Origin: Paraburkholderia sp. SG-MS1
GTDB lineage: Bacteria; Pseudomonadota; Gammaproteobacteria; Burkholderiales; Burkholderiaceae
Length of the DNA: 45,898 bases
Assembly (NCBI RefSeq): GCF_012275575.1
Contig: NZ_NPIH01000038.1
Location: forward strand, 1 to 45,898
Direction of reading: 5' to 3'
The notes below the pieces were generated by a model. That model saw only the letters and a program-made list of their open reading frames with translations, ran no database searches and was not told the origin of the DNA. Positions 26,423-33,358 of the stretch are shown here, one piece after another. The position numbers and the translations under genes are program-made. Each line of letters starts with the position of its first letter. Position 1 is the stretch's first letter.

Positions 26423-26821
26423 TCACGCCGGAAGCGGCACGTCCTCGATCAACTCTGCCTGCACCGCACGGATTCTGCGGTCGACGAAATACCCGCCGCC
26501 TTCGACGTAGCGAAGATAAAGCCGCGTACACAATGCGCACTGCCAGACCGCGCAGCGGTTGTACGGGAAGTAGCGCGGCGCGATCGGCGCATCGGCCGAC
26601 CAGTAATTCGTCTTGCCCGGCAGATACTCGCTGAAGGTCGGTTCGGGATCGTCTTGCGGCAACAGCGTGCCGATTTCCTCGAATTGCGTCTCGTCCAACG
26701 ACAGCGGCTGCGATTGCCAGCCGTCCAGCGGCGTTTTCGTGCATGCGCAAGGCGCGGTGGCGCGCATTTGCGCCGCGCGCGCGAGCTCGAGCAGGGTTGC
26801 AGCGTTCAGGTATTGCGCCAT
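26423..26821 (-). CDS. Conserved hypothetical protein with cysteine motifs
   Basis: I do not recognise a named family. The 132-residue protein has a CxC pair (CACTKTPLDGW, near residue 26) and a later cluster NRCAVWQCALCTR (near 92-103) with C-x4-C-x2-C spacing, so metal binding (zinc or iron-sulfur) is possible. It is rich in aromatic residues in the second half and has no signal peptide. ATG 26821 begins the compact domain; a GTG at 26872 overlaps the stop of a broken upstream frame as GTGA and would add 17 residues. The upstream partner gene has been destroyed. Confidence 0.65.
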   Translation of the reverse strand: MAQYLNAATLLELARAAQMRATAPCACTKTPLDGWQSQPLSLDETQFEEIGTLLPQDDPEPTFSEYLPGKTNYWSADAPIAPRYFPYNRCAVWQCALCTRLYLRYVEGGGYFVDRRIRAVQAELIEDVPLPA

Positions 26822-26868
26822 GGGGCTCACAGTTAGGGGTTCATCATCCGGTTCCGCTGGGGAGCGAC

Positions 26869-27212
26869 TCACGCGCGGTCCAAACGGCCGTCGGCTATCG
26901 ACGCCAGCGCAGCCGCTTCTTTTCCGCCGAACTGCGCGACAGTGTTGATGAGCGCAATCGTCGCCGCGCCCGTTCTGGACGCGAGTTTATCGTCCGCGAA
27001 CACGTAGGCGCGCTTTTAAGCATCGGTCCAGTCCCGCGCCACCGTAACTGGCGCTTCGATCAATCCGAGTCGATGCACAGCGAGCACGCGGCCATGCCCG
27101 GCGATCAGCTGGCCGCATCATCGACCAGTATCGGTTTTGTCCAGCCCCATTCATGCAGCGACACCGCGATTTGCTCGATCTGCGAATCGGAATGCGTGCG
27201 AATACTTATCAG
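26869..27212 (-). pseudogene. Broken ParB/Srx-like gene joined to the 3' end of another gene
   Basis: Reading the - strand from about 27212, the frame gives RTHSDSQIEQIAVSLHEWGW and KPILVDD, then, after a one-base frameshift near 27108-27115, LIAGHGRVLAVHRLGL, an in-frame TAA at 27016-27018, then KRAYVFADDKLA. This is the conserved core of phage-type ParB-like nuclease domain proteins (LIAGHGR and RAYVxADNKLA). After KLA the sequence changes to an unrelated tail ending at 26869 (QFGGKEAAALASIADGRLDR), probably the end of the gene that once preceded the 26423-26821 gene. Two disruptions make it non-functional. Confidence 0.65.
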
Positions 27213-27899
27213 ACGCTGCTGGACGTTGCACATAGTGGTTCAGATTCACTATCTATCGTACAGAGTAGTGTCGGTGTGCTGGCAGTTGTGACAAACATCG
27301 TTCCAATGCTGCAGCCGGTTAGAATCGTGTCGAACGGTCTGCTAGCCACGACCGCGATGGCAAAAATTGTCGCCGACTGGACCGATCCAAAGAAGCGGGT
27401 TCAGCCGGGGGACGTGCTGACGCTCGTTTCAGGATCGGGCGCAGTGGTCATGCAGATGCTGGTGTGGGCCGAAATTGGCGAAGGGGTCGCTCTGACAGTG
27501 GCGGCGCTGGCTCTCGCGGCAGACGTGCAGGCGGCCGCTCAACCTTACCTGCCTTCGTTAAAAATCTGGCCAGGAACTGCCATGCAGAACACACTACCAA
27601 TCGTCGACCCAATCTCCACCGCCAGTTCGTCACTCTATTGGGCCACTGTACCGAGTTCGCAGACCGTCACTTTGGCTACCTACGACGAAATTCTAACCCA
27701 GCAGGGGTTGTTCGTCTGCTTGAGTGATCAAGGCACTACGGGGCCTCTGTTTATGAATTACTCGCCTATTCCCGGTAGCCTGACGCCGGTCAATGAAAAT
27801 TCATACAAGGAAAACTACTGCCGATACCTGAGCGCCAAGGAAGGATGGGGCGATATAGTCAGCGGGATGGACTACTGCAAGAACGTCAAGTTCAGGTAG
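27192..27899 (+). CDS. Hypothetical protein, hydrophobic N-terminal half and soluble C-terminal domain
   Basis: I do not recognise the family. The 235-residue protein has a hydrophobic N-terminal half with two long segments (about residues 20-50 and 72-115, e.g. VLTLVSGSGAVVMQMLVWAE) and a soluble C-terminal domain of about 115 residues with cysteines in FVCLSDQG, NYCRYL and DYCKN. Base composition is visibly less GC-rich than its neighbours. ATG 27192 lies at the edge of the ParB remnant, so a native N-terminus may have been lost or altered. The next gene starts 3 bp after its stop and codes for a multi-pass membrane protein; the pair resembles an effector-immunity or toxin-antitoxin layout, which is inference only. 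Confidence 0.6.
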   Translation: MRANTYQTLLDVAHSGSDSLSIVQSSVGVLAVVTNIVPMLQPVRIVSNGLLATTAMAKIVADWTDPKKRVQPGDVLTLVSGSGAVVMQMLVWAEIGEGVALTVAALALAADVQAAAQPYLPSLKIWPGTAMQNTLPIVDPISTASSSLYWATVPSSQTVTLATYDEILTQQGLFVCLSDQGTTGPLFMNYSPIPGSLTPVNENSYKENYCRYLSAKEGWGDIVSGMDYCKNVKFR

Positions 27900-27902
27900 A
27901 GA

Positions 27903-28478
27903 ATGAGGCCAATGCTTACCCGCATCAAACTGGCGCTCTCGGTGTGGTCTCTAGCCGCCGCGTGCGAACTGGCGATTGTCGTCGTGCTGATCCAGTCACA
28001 ATCCCTGGCATCCATCGGCATGGTCGCCTTGGCGGTCGCGGTCTGCGTTCATCCAGTCGTGCTGATAGGTTGTCTACGGCGGCGCAGGTGGGCTTACGGT
28101 ACTTTTATCTTACTTGCGCCTTTGAGCCTCTTTTGGTGGCCTTTCGGTAAGCCCTGGCTTCTGCGCATTGGCGCGTGGGCCTTTCTTTTGATCGGTGCTT
28201 GCGTCATCCTGCGTTTCGGTGCGATGGCACTGATTCGTGACAGGCAGTCAAAAGCGTGGATTTCATCGTGCACGTACGGGCCGACCTTCTGGTTGGCTCG
28301 CAGGCCAACTCTTGAGCTTGGTTTGCGGGAGAAGCTGATTCAGATTCTCGCCGCTATGTTGCTTGGACCGGCTTTAGTTGGCTACGCCAATGGATGGAAC
28401 CGATCCGCAGTTTTTCTGTGTGCCGCCGCTGCAGTGACGCTCGTGCTGGTGTCGCTTCTTCTTGCACGAAGGCGGTAA
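27903..28478 (+). CDS. Hypothetical multi-pass membrane protein
   Basis: The 191-residue protein has about six hydrophobic segments (near residues 11-30, 34-57, 66-80, 86-107, 145-160 and 166-187) separated by short basic loops (CLRRRRW, RDRQSK), so it is an inner-membrane protein. I recognise no family. ATG 27903 is 3 bp after the preceding stop with AGG about 6 nt ahead; a second ATG at 27912 is possible. It shares the lower GC of its partner and is almost certainly co-translated with it. It could protect the cell against, or anchor, the partner protein. Confidence 0.6.
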   Translation: MRPMLTRIKLALSVWSLAAACELAIVVVLIQSQSLASIGMVALAVAVCVHPVVLIGCLRRRRWAYGTFILLAPLSLFWWPFGKPWLLRIGAWAFLLIGACVILRFGAMALIRDRQSKAWISSCTYGPTFWLARRPTLELGLREKLIQILAAMLLGPALVGYANGWNRSAVFLCAAAAVTLVLVSLLLARRR

Positions 28479-28616
28479 TCCTCGATGCCCGCCAGTTCAC
28501 ATCAGTAAGTCGGGAAGGGGCACTGCAATATTCCGGGGAGAGTTGTTCACACGGAATACTTCGTCAAACACGAAGCGCAGATCGTCCCCCCTTGCATGGT
28601 CTGCGCCCGTACCATT

Positions 28617-28760
28617 TCACTGCGAGAGCGGCGTGTGAGCGGCGTGTGTTTTCCATTCGCCGCCGCGCCGGATCGCTTCGGCGCGCGCCTGCTCTCCAAG
28701 CGTTAGGGTCAACGTCGGAAACGCTTCGCTGTCCGTATACCTCGCAAGTCGTACTGTCAT
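28617..28760 (-). CDS. Possible small protein, 47 residues
   Basis: A short frame beginning MTVRLARYTDSEAFPTLTLT starts at ATG 28760 with a good ribosome site (GGAG five bases ahead) and ends at 28617. I recognise no domain. It lies 14 bp after the stop of a degenerate - strand frame. It could be a real small gene or the start of a truncated one. Confidence 0.3.
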   Translation of the reverse strand: MTVRLARYTDSEAFPTLTLTLGEQARAEAIRRGGEWKTHAAHTPLSQ

Positions 28761-28773
28761 GGCTTCTCCATTG

Positions 28774-29060
28774 TCAATGGGTCGCCGGGCCGACACTCTG
28801 GAGCGGGTCGTTCGGTTCCGCAACTACCAGCGCGGCGTGTGCAATCCGCACGACATCCGCCGATGACACCGCAGCATCCGCGGCGACGCGCCGCGCTTCG
28901 TGCATGAGCGGGCGGCCGTTTTCGCCGTGCGGCGCGCCAGCATGTCGAATGCCCATTGCGGCGGCGCACGGCCTGCCAGCGGTGCGAAGGCGAACCGGTC
29001 TGCGCTCACGTTCAGCGATAACCACCGGTGATCGCAGTATCGAAACAATTCATTGGCCAA
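28774..29060 (-). pseudogene. Interrupted unidentified gene
   Basis: Two overlapping - strand frames look like halves of one protein: the first runs ELFRYCDHRWLSLNVSADRF and on to WAFDMLARRT, then the reading shifts by one frame to ENGRPLMHEARRVAADAAVS and ends with DPLQSVGPATH at 28774. Each half has protein-like composition only within its part, which suggests a frameshift near 28910-28930. I cannot name the product. Confidence 0.35.
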
Positions 29061-29191
29061 TTATCGCGGGGGTCCAGATAATGGCCGCACAAAACTGAGC
29101 ACCACGCTTCCTAAGCCGCTGGACGCATCAGCAGCCCGCATCCCGAGTCATATGGGGCAACGAGGCGAAATATCCGGAGGAGACAGAGACA

Positions 29192-29908
29192 ATGTTGCAT
29201 CGACCCAAAGTCAGTCGAGCGATTCTCGCGATCATGTGCGCGATGTCGTTCATCATGTATCTCGATCGCGTCAATCTGTCGGCCGCGGCGGGTCTGATCC
29301 GCGACGACCTGCATTTGAGCAACACCCATGTGGGGCTCGTCTTCGCGGCATTCGCATACACGTACACGATCTGTCAGGTGATCGGCGGCTGGGTCAGCGA
29401 CCGCTTCGGCGCGAAGCTCACGCTCGTCACCTGCGCGAGCATCTGGATCGTCGCGACGGTTGCCACCGGGCTCGCGGGCGGTATCGTGTCGCTGTTCTGT
29501 GCGCGCATGCTGCTCGGCATCGGCATCGGCATCGGCATCGGCGAAGGCGCGGCGTTGCCGGCGCAGGCGCGCGCATTGACCAACTGGTTCCCCTCCAGCA
29601 AGCGCGGCTTCGTGCAAGGGCTGACGCATTCGTTCTCGCGGCTCGGCAATGCCATCACGCCGCCGTTCGTCGCGTTGCTGGTCGCGTACTCGTCGTGGCG
29701 CGCATCGTTCTTCGTGGTCGGTGCGTTGACGTTCGTGTGGGTCGTGGTCTACGCATGGTATTTCACCGACAACCCGCGCAAGCACCGCCATATGACGCCG
29801 CAGGAAGAAGCGCAATTGCCGCCGGCGGGCAAGGTAGTGGTCGAGAAAACGCGCGAGCCCACACCGTGGCGGCGTCTTCTCAAACGCATCGGGCCCAGAT
29901 CGCGATGA
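29192..29908 (+). pseudogene. Truncated MFS transporter (ACS family), N-terminal half
   Basis: The frame starts at ATG 29192 with GGAGGAG ahead and codes 238 residues of an anion:cation symporter-type MFS protein: MYLDRVNLSAAAGLIRDDL in helix 1, GGWVSDRFGAKL in the helix 2-3 loop, then six helices and the cytoplasmic linker HMTPQEEAQL. The family usually has about 430-450 residues, so the second half is missing. At about 29890 the sequence passes directly into a pdxA-like 3' end in another frame, creating a stop at 29906-29908. Four tandem GGCATC hexamers at 29516-29539 extend the LGIG motif of helix 4. It is probably inactive. Confidence 0.8.
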
Positions 29909-30084
29909 AGCTGATGGGTTTCTGGCGCGGCGTCACCGTGCACGGCGGCCTGCCGGTTCCAATCGCGACGCCCGCGCACGGCACCGCATTCGACATACAC
30001 GGCCAGGGCAAGGCCGATGTCGGCGCGACCCAGAAGGCCTTCGACATCGTCACGCGCATGGCGATGGACCGCGTGTCTCGATGA
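29896..30084 (+). pseudogene. 3' remnant of a pdxA-like gene (4-hydroxythreonine-4-phosphate dehydrogenase family)
   Basis: The frame reads QIAMKLMGFWRGVTVHGGLP and VPIATPAHGTAFDIHGQGKA, ending GATQKAFDIVTRMAMDR. This is the well-conserved C-terminal end of PdxA proteins (GHGTAFDIAGKG), here about 63 residues of an expected 330. The N-terminal 260 or so residues, including the HDQG motif start, are absent, having been deleted together with the end of the preceding MFS gene. PdxA2 members often sit beside MFS carriers in threonate or phthalate catabolism clusters, which suggests what was lost. Confidence 0.78.
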
Positions 30085-30143
30085 GCGCATGATGGGCGGG
30101 ATCGATGCGCAGCGCGAGCCCATCATCCGATGAGGACATCCCT

Positions 30144-30872
30144 ATGCAACTGACCGACTTCGATACGCTGACCTTCGACTGCTACGGGACGTTGATCGAC
30201 TGGGAGACCGGCATCCTCGACGGCTTGCGGCCGCTGCTGGAGCGCGTCGTGCCCCGACTCACGCGCGACCAGGTGCTCCAAGCGCACGCGCGGCATGAGT
30301 CGTCGCAGCAGAAGTACACGCCCGCGCGGCGTTATCAGGAGCTGCTGCCGATCGTCTACAAGCGTCTCGCCGAGGAATGGCGCGTGCCCTGCACACTTGC
30401 CGACTGTATTGCGTACGGCAAGTCCATCCGCCACTGGCCCGCGTTCGACGATTCAGCAGCAGCGTTGCATTACCTGAAGCAGCATTACAAGCTCGTCATT
30501 CTGTCGAATGTCGACAACGAGAGCTTCACCTGCAGCAACGCAAAACTGCAGGTCGAATTCGACGCAATCATCACCGCCGAAGACGTCGGGTCATACAAGC
30601 CGTCGCCGCGCAATTTCGAATACATGCTGGAAAAACTCGGCGAGCGGGGCATCGGCAAAGACAAAATCCTGCACACGGCCGAGAGCCTGTTTCACGATCA
30701 CCAGCCCGCCAACGAATTCGGTCTGGCGTCGTGCTGGATTTATCGCCGGCATGCGAAGCAGGGCTTCGGCGCGACGATGCAGCCGGGCTCGCTGCCGAGG
30801 GTCGACTTCCGCTTCAACAGCATGGCCGAGTTCGTGAAAGCGCATCAGGAGGCGGTGCGGCAGAAAGTCTGA
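30144..30872 (+). CDS. Haloacid dehalogenase type II / HAD-superfamily hydrolase
   Basis: The 242-residue protein belongs to the HAD superfamily, 2-haloacid dehalogenase-like subgroup. Motif I with the nucleophile Asp is LTFDCYGTLIDWETG (D11), motif II is VILSNVDN (S120 region), the motif III lysine is in GSYKPSPRNFEYML, and motif IV is HTAESLFHDHQPANEFG. The motif IV residues are less acidic than in many HAD phosphatases, as in dehalogenases. It may act on a 2-haloacid or on a phosphorylated metabolite. ATG 30144 follows GAGGA. Its 3' end overlaps the convergent LacI-type gene by 28 bp. Confidence 0.82.
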   Translation: MQLTDFDTLTFDCYGTLIDWETGILDGLRPLLERVVPRLTRDQVLQAHARHESSQQKYTPARRYQELLPIVYKRLAEEWRVPCTLADCIAYGKSIRHWPAFDDSAAALHYLKQHYKLVILSNVDNESFTCSNAKLQVEFDAIITAEDVGSYKPSPRNFEYMLEKLGERGIGKDKILHTAESLFHDHQPANEFGLASCWIYRRHAKQGFGATMQPGSLPRVDFRFNSMAEFVKAHQEAVRQKV

Positions 30873-31885
30873 TTCGGCCGCCGAGGTCCCGTCGATGCCC
30901 GCACCACCAGTTCCGGCAACGGCGCGAGCACCATTGACGGCTGCTGCTCAGGCGCCTGAATCAGGCGGATCAGGCTGTTTATCGACAGCTCCGCGACCGC
31001 CGCCGTCTGGATCGCGACCGTGGTCAGGGCGGGGTGCACCTGATGGGCGAGTTGAATGTCGGTGATGCCGATCACCGACACGTCGTCCGGCACTGCGCGG
31101 CCGAGCGTGATCAACGCCTGCGCCGCGCCGATGGCGAGCAGGTCGTTGGTCGCGAAGATCGCGCTCAGGTGCGGACGGTTCGCCATCAACTGCATGCAGG
31201 CGGCGTAGCCCGCATCGATCGAGTCGCGGATCTGCAGCACCGCAGCGGCATCCGCTTCGATGCCGGCCGCGCGCATCGCCGCGCGAAAGCCGTTCGAGCG
31301 CGCATCCTGCAAGCCGCCGCAACCGTCGCCGATCAACAGGCCGATCTCGCGATGGCCGAGTTCGAGCAGATGCCGCGCGGCCAGCTCGCCCGCATGCGCG
31401 AAATCCACTGCGATGCACGGCAGCGCGGGTGGAGACTCCGGGTGTTCCCACATCGCCAGCAGAATCGGCGCGCTGTGCGTGGCGGACGCGCACAGATCGT
31501 TGATCGTGATGTCGGTGTTCATCACGAGCACGCCGTCGGCCAGCGTGCCCGCGATCTGGTTCAGATACGCGCGGCCGATCTCGGCGTCGTCGTCGGTATT
31601 GCAGACCATCAGGAAGTGGCCGGTCTTGCGCGCGGCGCGCTCGGCGGCCAGCACGAACTCCGGGTAGAACGGGTTCGAGATGTTCGACAGCATCAGCGCG
31701 AGCGTCGACGAGCGGCCCTCGGCCAAGGCGCGTGCGTTCAGGTTCGGCCGGTAGCCGAGATCGGCGATCGCCTTCAGCACGCGCTCGGCCGTTTCAGGCC
31801 GGACCTTATCGCGATTGCGCAGCACGTTGGAGACGGTGGCGGCAGTGACGTGCGCGCGCTTTGCCACTTCGGACAGCGTGACCAT
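30845..31885 (-). CDS. LacI-family repressor, probable galactan-locus regulator (GanR-like)
   Basis: The 346-residue protein has an N-terminal LacI helix-turn-helix (TLSEVAKRAHVTAATVSNVL, residues 3-22) and the hinge helix region NLNARALAEGRSSTLALML, followed by a periplasmic-binding-like effector domain (NPFYPEFVLAAERAARKTGH; FATNDLLAIGAAQAL). It is divergent from the ABC importer/galactanase operon, with two matching 16-bp palindromes (32004-32019 and 32059-32074) in the shared region, the expected operators. The inducer should be galactobiose or a related oligosaccharide, by analogy with GanR of Bacillus; that is inference. Its 3' end overlaps the HAD gene. Confidence 0.87.
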   Translation of the reverse strand: MVTLSEVAKRAHVTAATVSNVLRNRDKVRPETAERVLKAIADLGYRPNLNARALAEGRSSTLALMLSNISNPFYPEFVLAAERAARKTGHFLMVCNTDDDAEIGRAYLNQIAGTLADGVLVMNTDITINDLCASATHSAPILLAMWEHPESPPALPCIAVDFAHAGELAARHLLELGHREIGLLIGDGCGGLQDARSNGFRAAMRAAGIEADAAAVLQIRDSIDAGYAACMQLMANRPHLSAIFATNDLLAIGAAQALITLGRAVPDDVSVIGITDIQLAHQVHPALTTVAIQTAAVAELSINSLIRLIQAPEQQPSMVLAPLPELVVRASTGPRRPNQTFCRTAS

Positions 31886-32003
31886 GGTCGTTTATCCCAT
31901 ATTTGGGGAATGCGATTCAAATCTTGCAAGCGTTCTGCGACATTGCTAAGTTTCTGGAAAACACACGGAGACAACCTGCCATGACTTTTTCCCTCGAACT
32001 CCA

Positions 32004-32019
32004 ATTTAAGCGATTAAAT
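32004..32019. promoter_or_regulatory. LacI-type operator 1
   Basis: ATTTAAGCGATTAAAT is a near-perfect palindrome with a central CG, the form typical of LacI-family operators. It lies in the divergent region between the LacI gene and the importer operon. A second copy differing by one base is 55 bp away. Confidence 0.75.
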
Positions 32020-32058
32020 GCCGACTGCACAAGCGCCGGACGGTTATTTTTTCGTAAA

Positions 32059-32074
32059 ATTTAAGCGGTTAAAT
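32059..32074. promoter_or_regulatory. LacI-type operator 2
   Basis: ATTTAAGCGGTTAAAT matches operator 1 in 15 of 16 bases. It lies 15 bp before ATG 32090 and overlaps a TAAAAT -10-like box at 32055-32060, so repressor bound here would block the importer promoter. The 55-bp centre spacing, about five helical turns, permits looping. Confidence 0.75.
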
Positions 32075-32089
32075 TCAACGGGAGAGAGC

Positions 32090-33229
32090 ATGGCGAGCAT
32101 TCGTTTGACGGACGTGCACAAATCATACGGCGACCATTCGCCGGTGATCCGGCGCGTCAATCTGGAGATCGCGCAGCACGAGTTCTGCGTCTTCCTGGGC
32201 CCTTCGGGATGCGGCAAGTCGACTCTGCTGCGAATGATCGCCGGTCTCGAAGACCTGAGCGAAGGCGAACTGCACATCAACGAGCGTCTCGTGAACGACG
32301 TGCCCGCCGCGCAGCGCGGCGTCGCGATGGTATTCCAGAGCTACGCGTTGTTCCCGCACATGACCGTGTTCGACAACATGGCGTTCGGCCTGAAGCTCGC
32401 GAAGCAGCCCAAGGACGTGATCGAGCGAAAGGTACGCGAAGCCGCGCGCATTCTGCAACTGGACAGCTTGCTGGAGCGATATCCAAAAGCGCTCTCGGGC
32501 GGGCAGCGCCAGCGCGTCGCGATCGGCCGGGCCATCGTGCGCGAGCCGGGCGTTTTTCTGTTCGACGAACCGCTGTCGAATCTCGACGCCGCATTGCGCG
32601 GCCAGACGCGGGTCGAAATCGCGCGGCTGCATCAGCGCTTTGCCAATGCGAGCGTGGTCTACGTGACGCACGATCAGGTCGAAGCGATGACGCTCGCCGA
32701 TCGCATCGTGCTGCTGCACGCTGGCGCGGACGCCGAGCGCTTCGGCAGCATCGCCCAGACCGGCGCGCCGCTCGAGCTGTATCACCATCCGAAGTCGCGC
32801 TTCGTGGCGGGTTTCATCGGCTCGCCGCGCATGAACTTCATCGACGCAACGGTCGATGCGATCGAGCCGGGCAGCGTGACGGTGTCGCTCGCGCAAGGCG
32901 GCGAAAAGCTGATCGCGCACGTGGACGGCCAGCGTCTGCAACGCGGCCAGCCGGTCACGCTCGGCGTGCGGCCGGAGCATGTGCGGCTCGACGGCGACGA
33001 GCAGTTCATTCAATGCGCGACGGTGCTCTCGGAACGGCTCGGCGAGCACAGCTACATTCACGCGGACCACGCGACCGGCACGTTGATCGCAAAGGCGGCC
33101 GGCGATACGCCGATCGGCTCCGGCGAGCGCATCCGCATTCATGTTCCGCCGTCCGCGTGCCATCTGTTCGACGCGGAAGGAATCGCATTGCGGCGTGGCA
33201 CGTTCGAGCCCGAGCGCATCGCCGCCTGA
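32090..33229 (+). CDS. ABC importer ATPase (MsmX/UgpC/MalK-type)
   Basis: The 379-residue ATPase powers the carbohydrate importer coded downstream. Walker A is GPSGCGKST (near residues 39-47), the signature is LSGGQRQRVAIGRA (near 136), Walker B is VFLFDEPLSNLD, and the switch histidine is in VYVTHDQVEAMTLADR. The C-terminal regulatory TOBE/OB domains follow after about 240 (LGVRPEHVRL). I chose ATG 32090 with GGGAGAG ahead; the longer frame from 32018 runs through operator 2. MsmX-type ATPases often serve several sugar importers, and here it is embedded in the galactan operon. Confidence 0.92.
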   Translation: MASIRLTDVHKSYGDHSPVIRRVNLEIAQHEFCVFLGPSGCGKSTLLRMIAGLEDLSEGELHINERLVNDVPAAQRGVAMVFQSYALFPHMTVFDNMAFGLKLAKQPKDVIERKVREAARILQLDSLLERYPKALSGGQRQRVAIGRAIVREPGVFLFDEPLSNLDAALRGQTRVEIARLHQRFANASVVYVTHDQVEAMTLADRIVLLHAGADAERFGSIAQTGAPLELYHHPKSRFVAGFIGSPRMNFIDATVDAIEPGSVTVSLAQGGEKLIAHVDGQRLQRGQPVTLGVRPEHVRLDGDEQFIQCATVLSERLGEHSYIHADHATGTLIAKAAGDTPIGSGERIRIHVPPSACHLFDAEGIALRRGTFEPERIAA

Positions 33230-33230
33230 A

Positions 33231-33351
33231 CCAAGGTAGTCAGGATGCCGAAACTCCATGAATCCGCCGGGTTCACCCAGCCGAATTCCGCCACAGAGCG
33301 GGTTACTTCGCTGACAGCCGTGCGCTGTCAGTCAACAAGGTAGTCAAGGAG
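33231..33351 (+). repeat. Direct repeat around a possible leader ORF and hairpin
   Basis: CAAGGTAGTCAGGA at 33232-33245 and CAAGGTAGTCAAGGA at 33336-33350 are almost the same. The first is followed by an ATG (33245) that opens a 32-residue frame (MPKLHESAGFTQPNS start) ending at TAG 33343; the second holds the ribosome site of the binding-protein gene. Duplicated leader sequence of this kind may tune translation of the highly needed binding protein. Confidence 0.4.
33311..33331 (+). repeat. Perfect 8-bp hairpin upstream of the sugar-binding-protein gene
   Basis: CTGACAGC (33311-33318) and GCTGTCAG (33324-33331) form a perfect stem with a 5-nt loop (CGTGC), 28 bp before ATG 33359. It could stabilise the binding-protein mRNA segment or pause transcription. 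There is no U-tract. Confidence 0.55.
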
Positions 33352-33358
33352 ACACAAG

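Larger units (their letters stand above)
28479..29191. other. Degenerate region between the orphan pair and a truncated MFS gene
   Basis: This 713-bp stretch holds no intact long gene. On the - strand two frames read like one interrupted gene (see the 28774-29060 entry), followed by a short frame at 28617-28760. Nothing recognisable was seen at 28479-28616. The mixture of remnants on both sides marks the interval as a rearranged junction. Confidence 0.5.
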
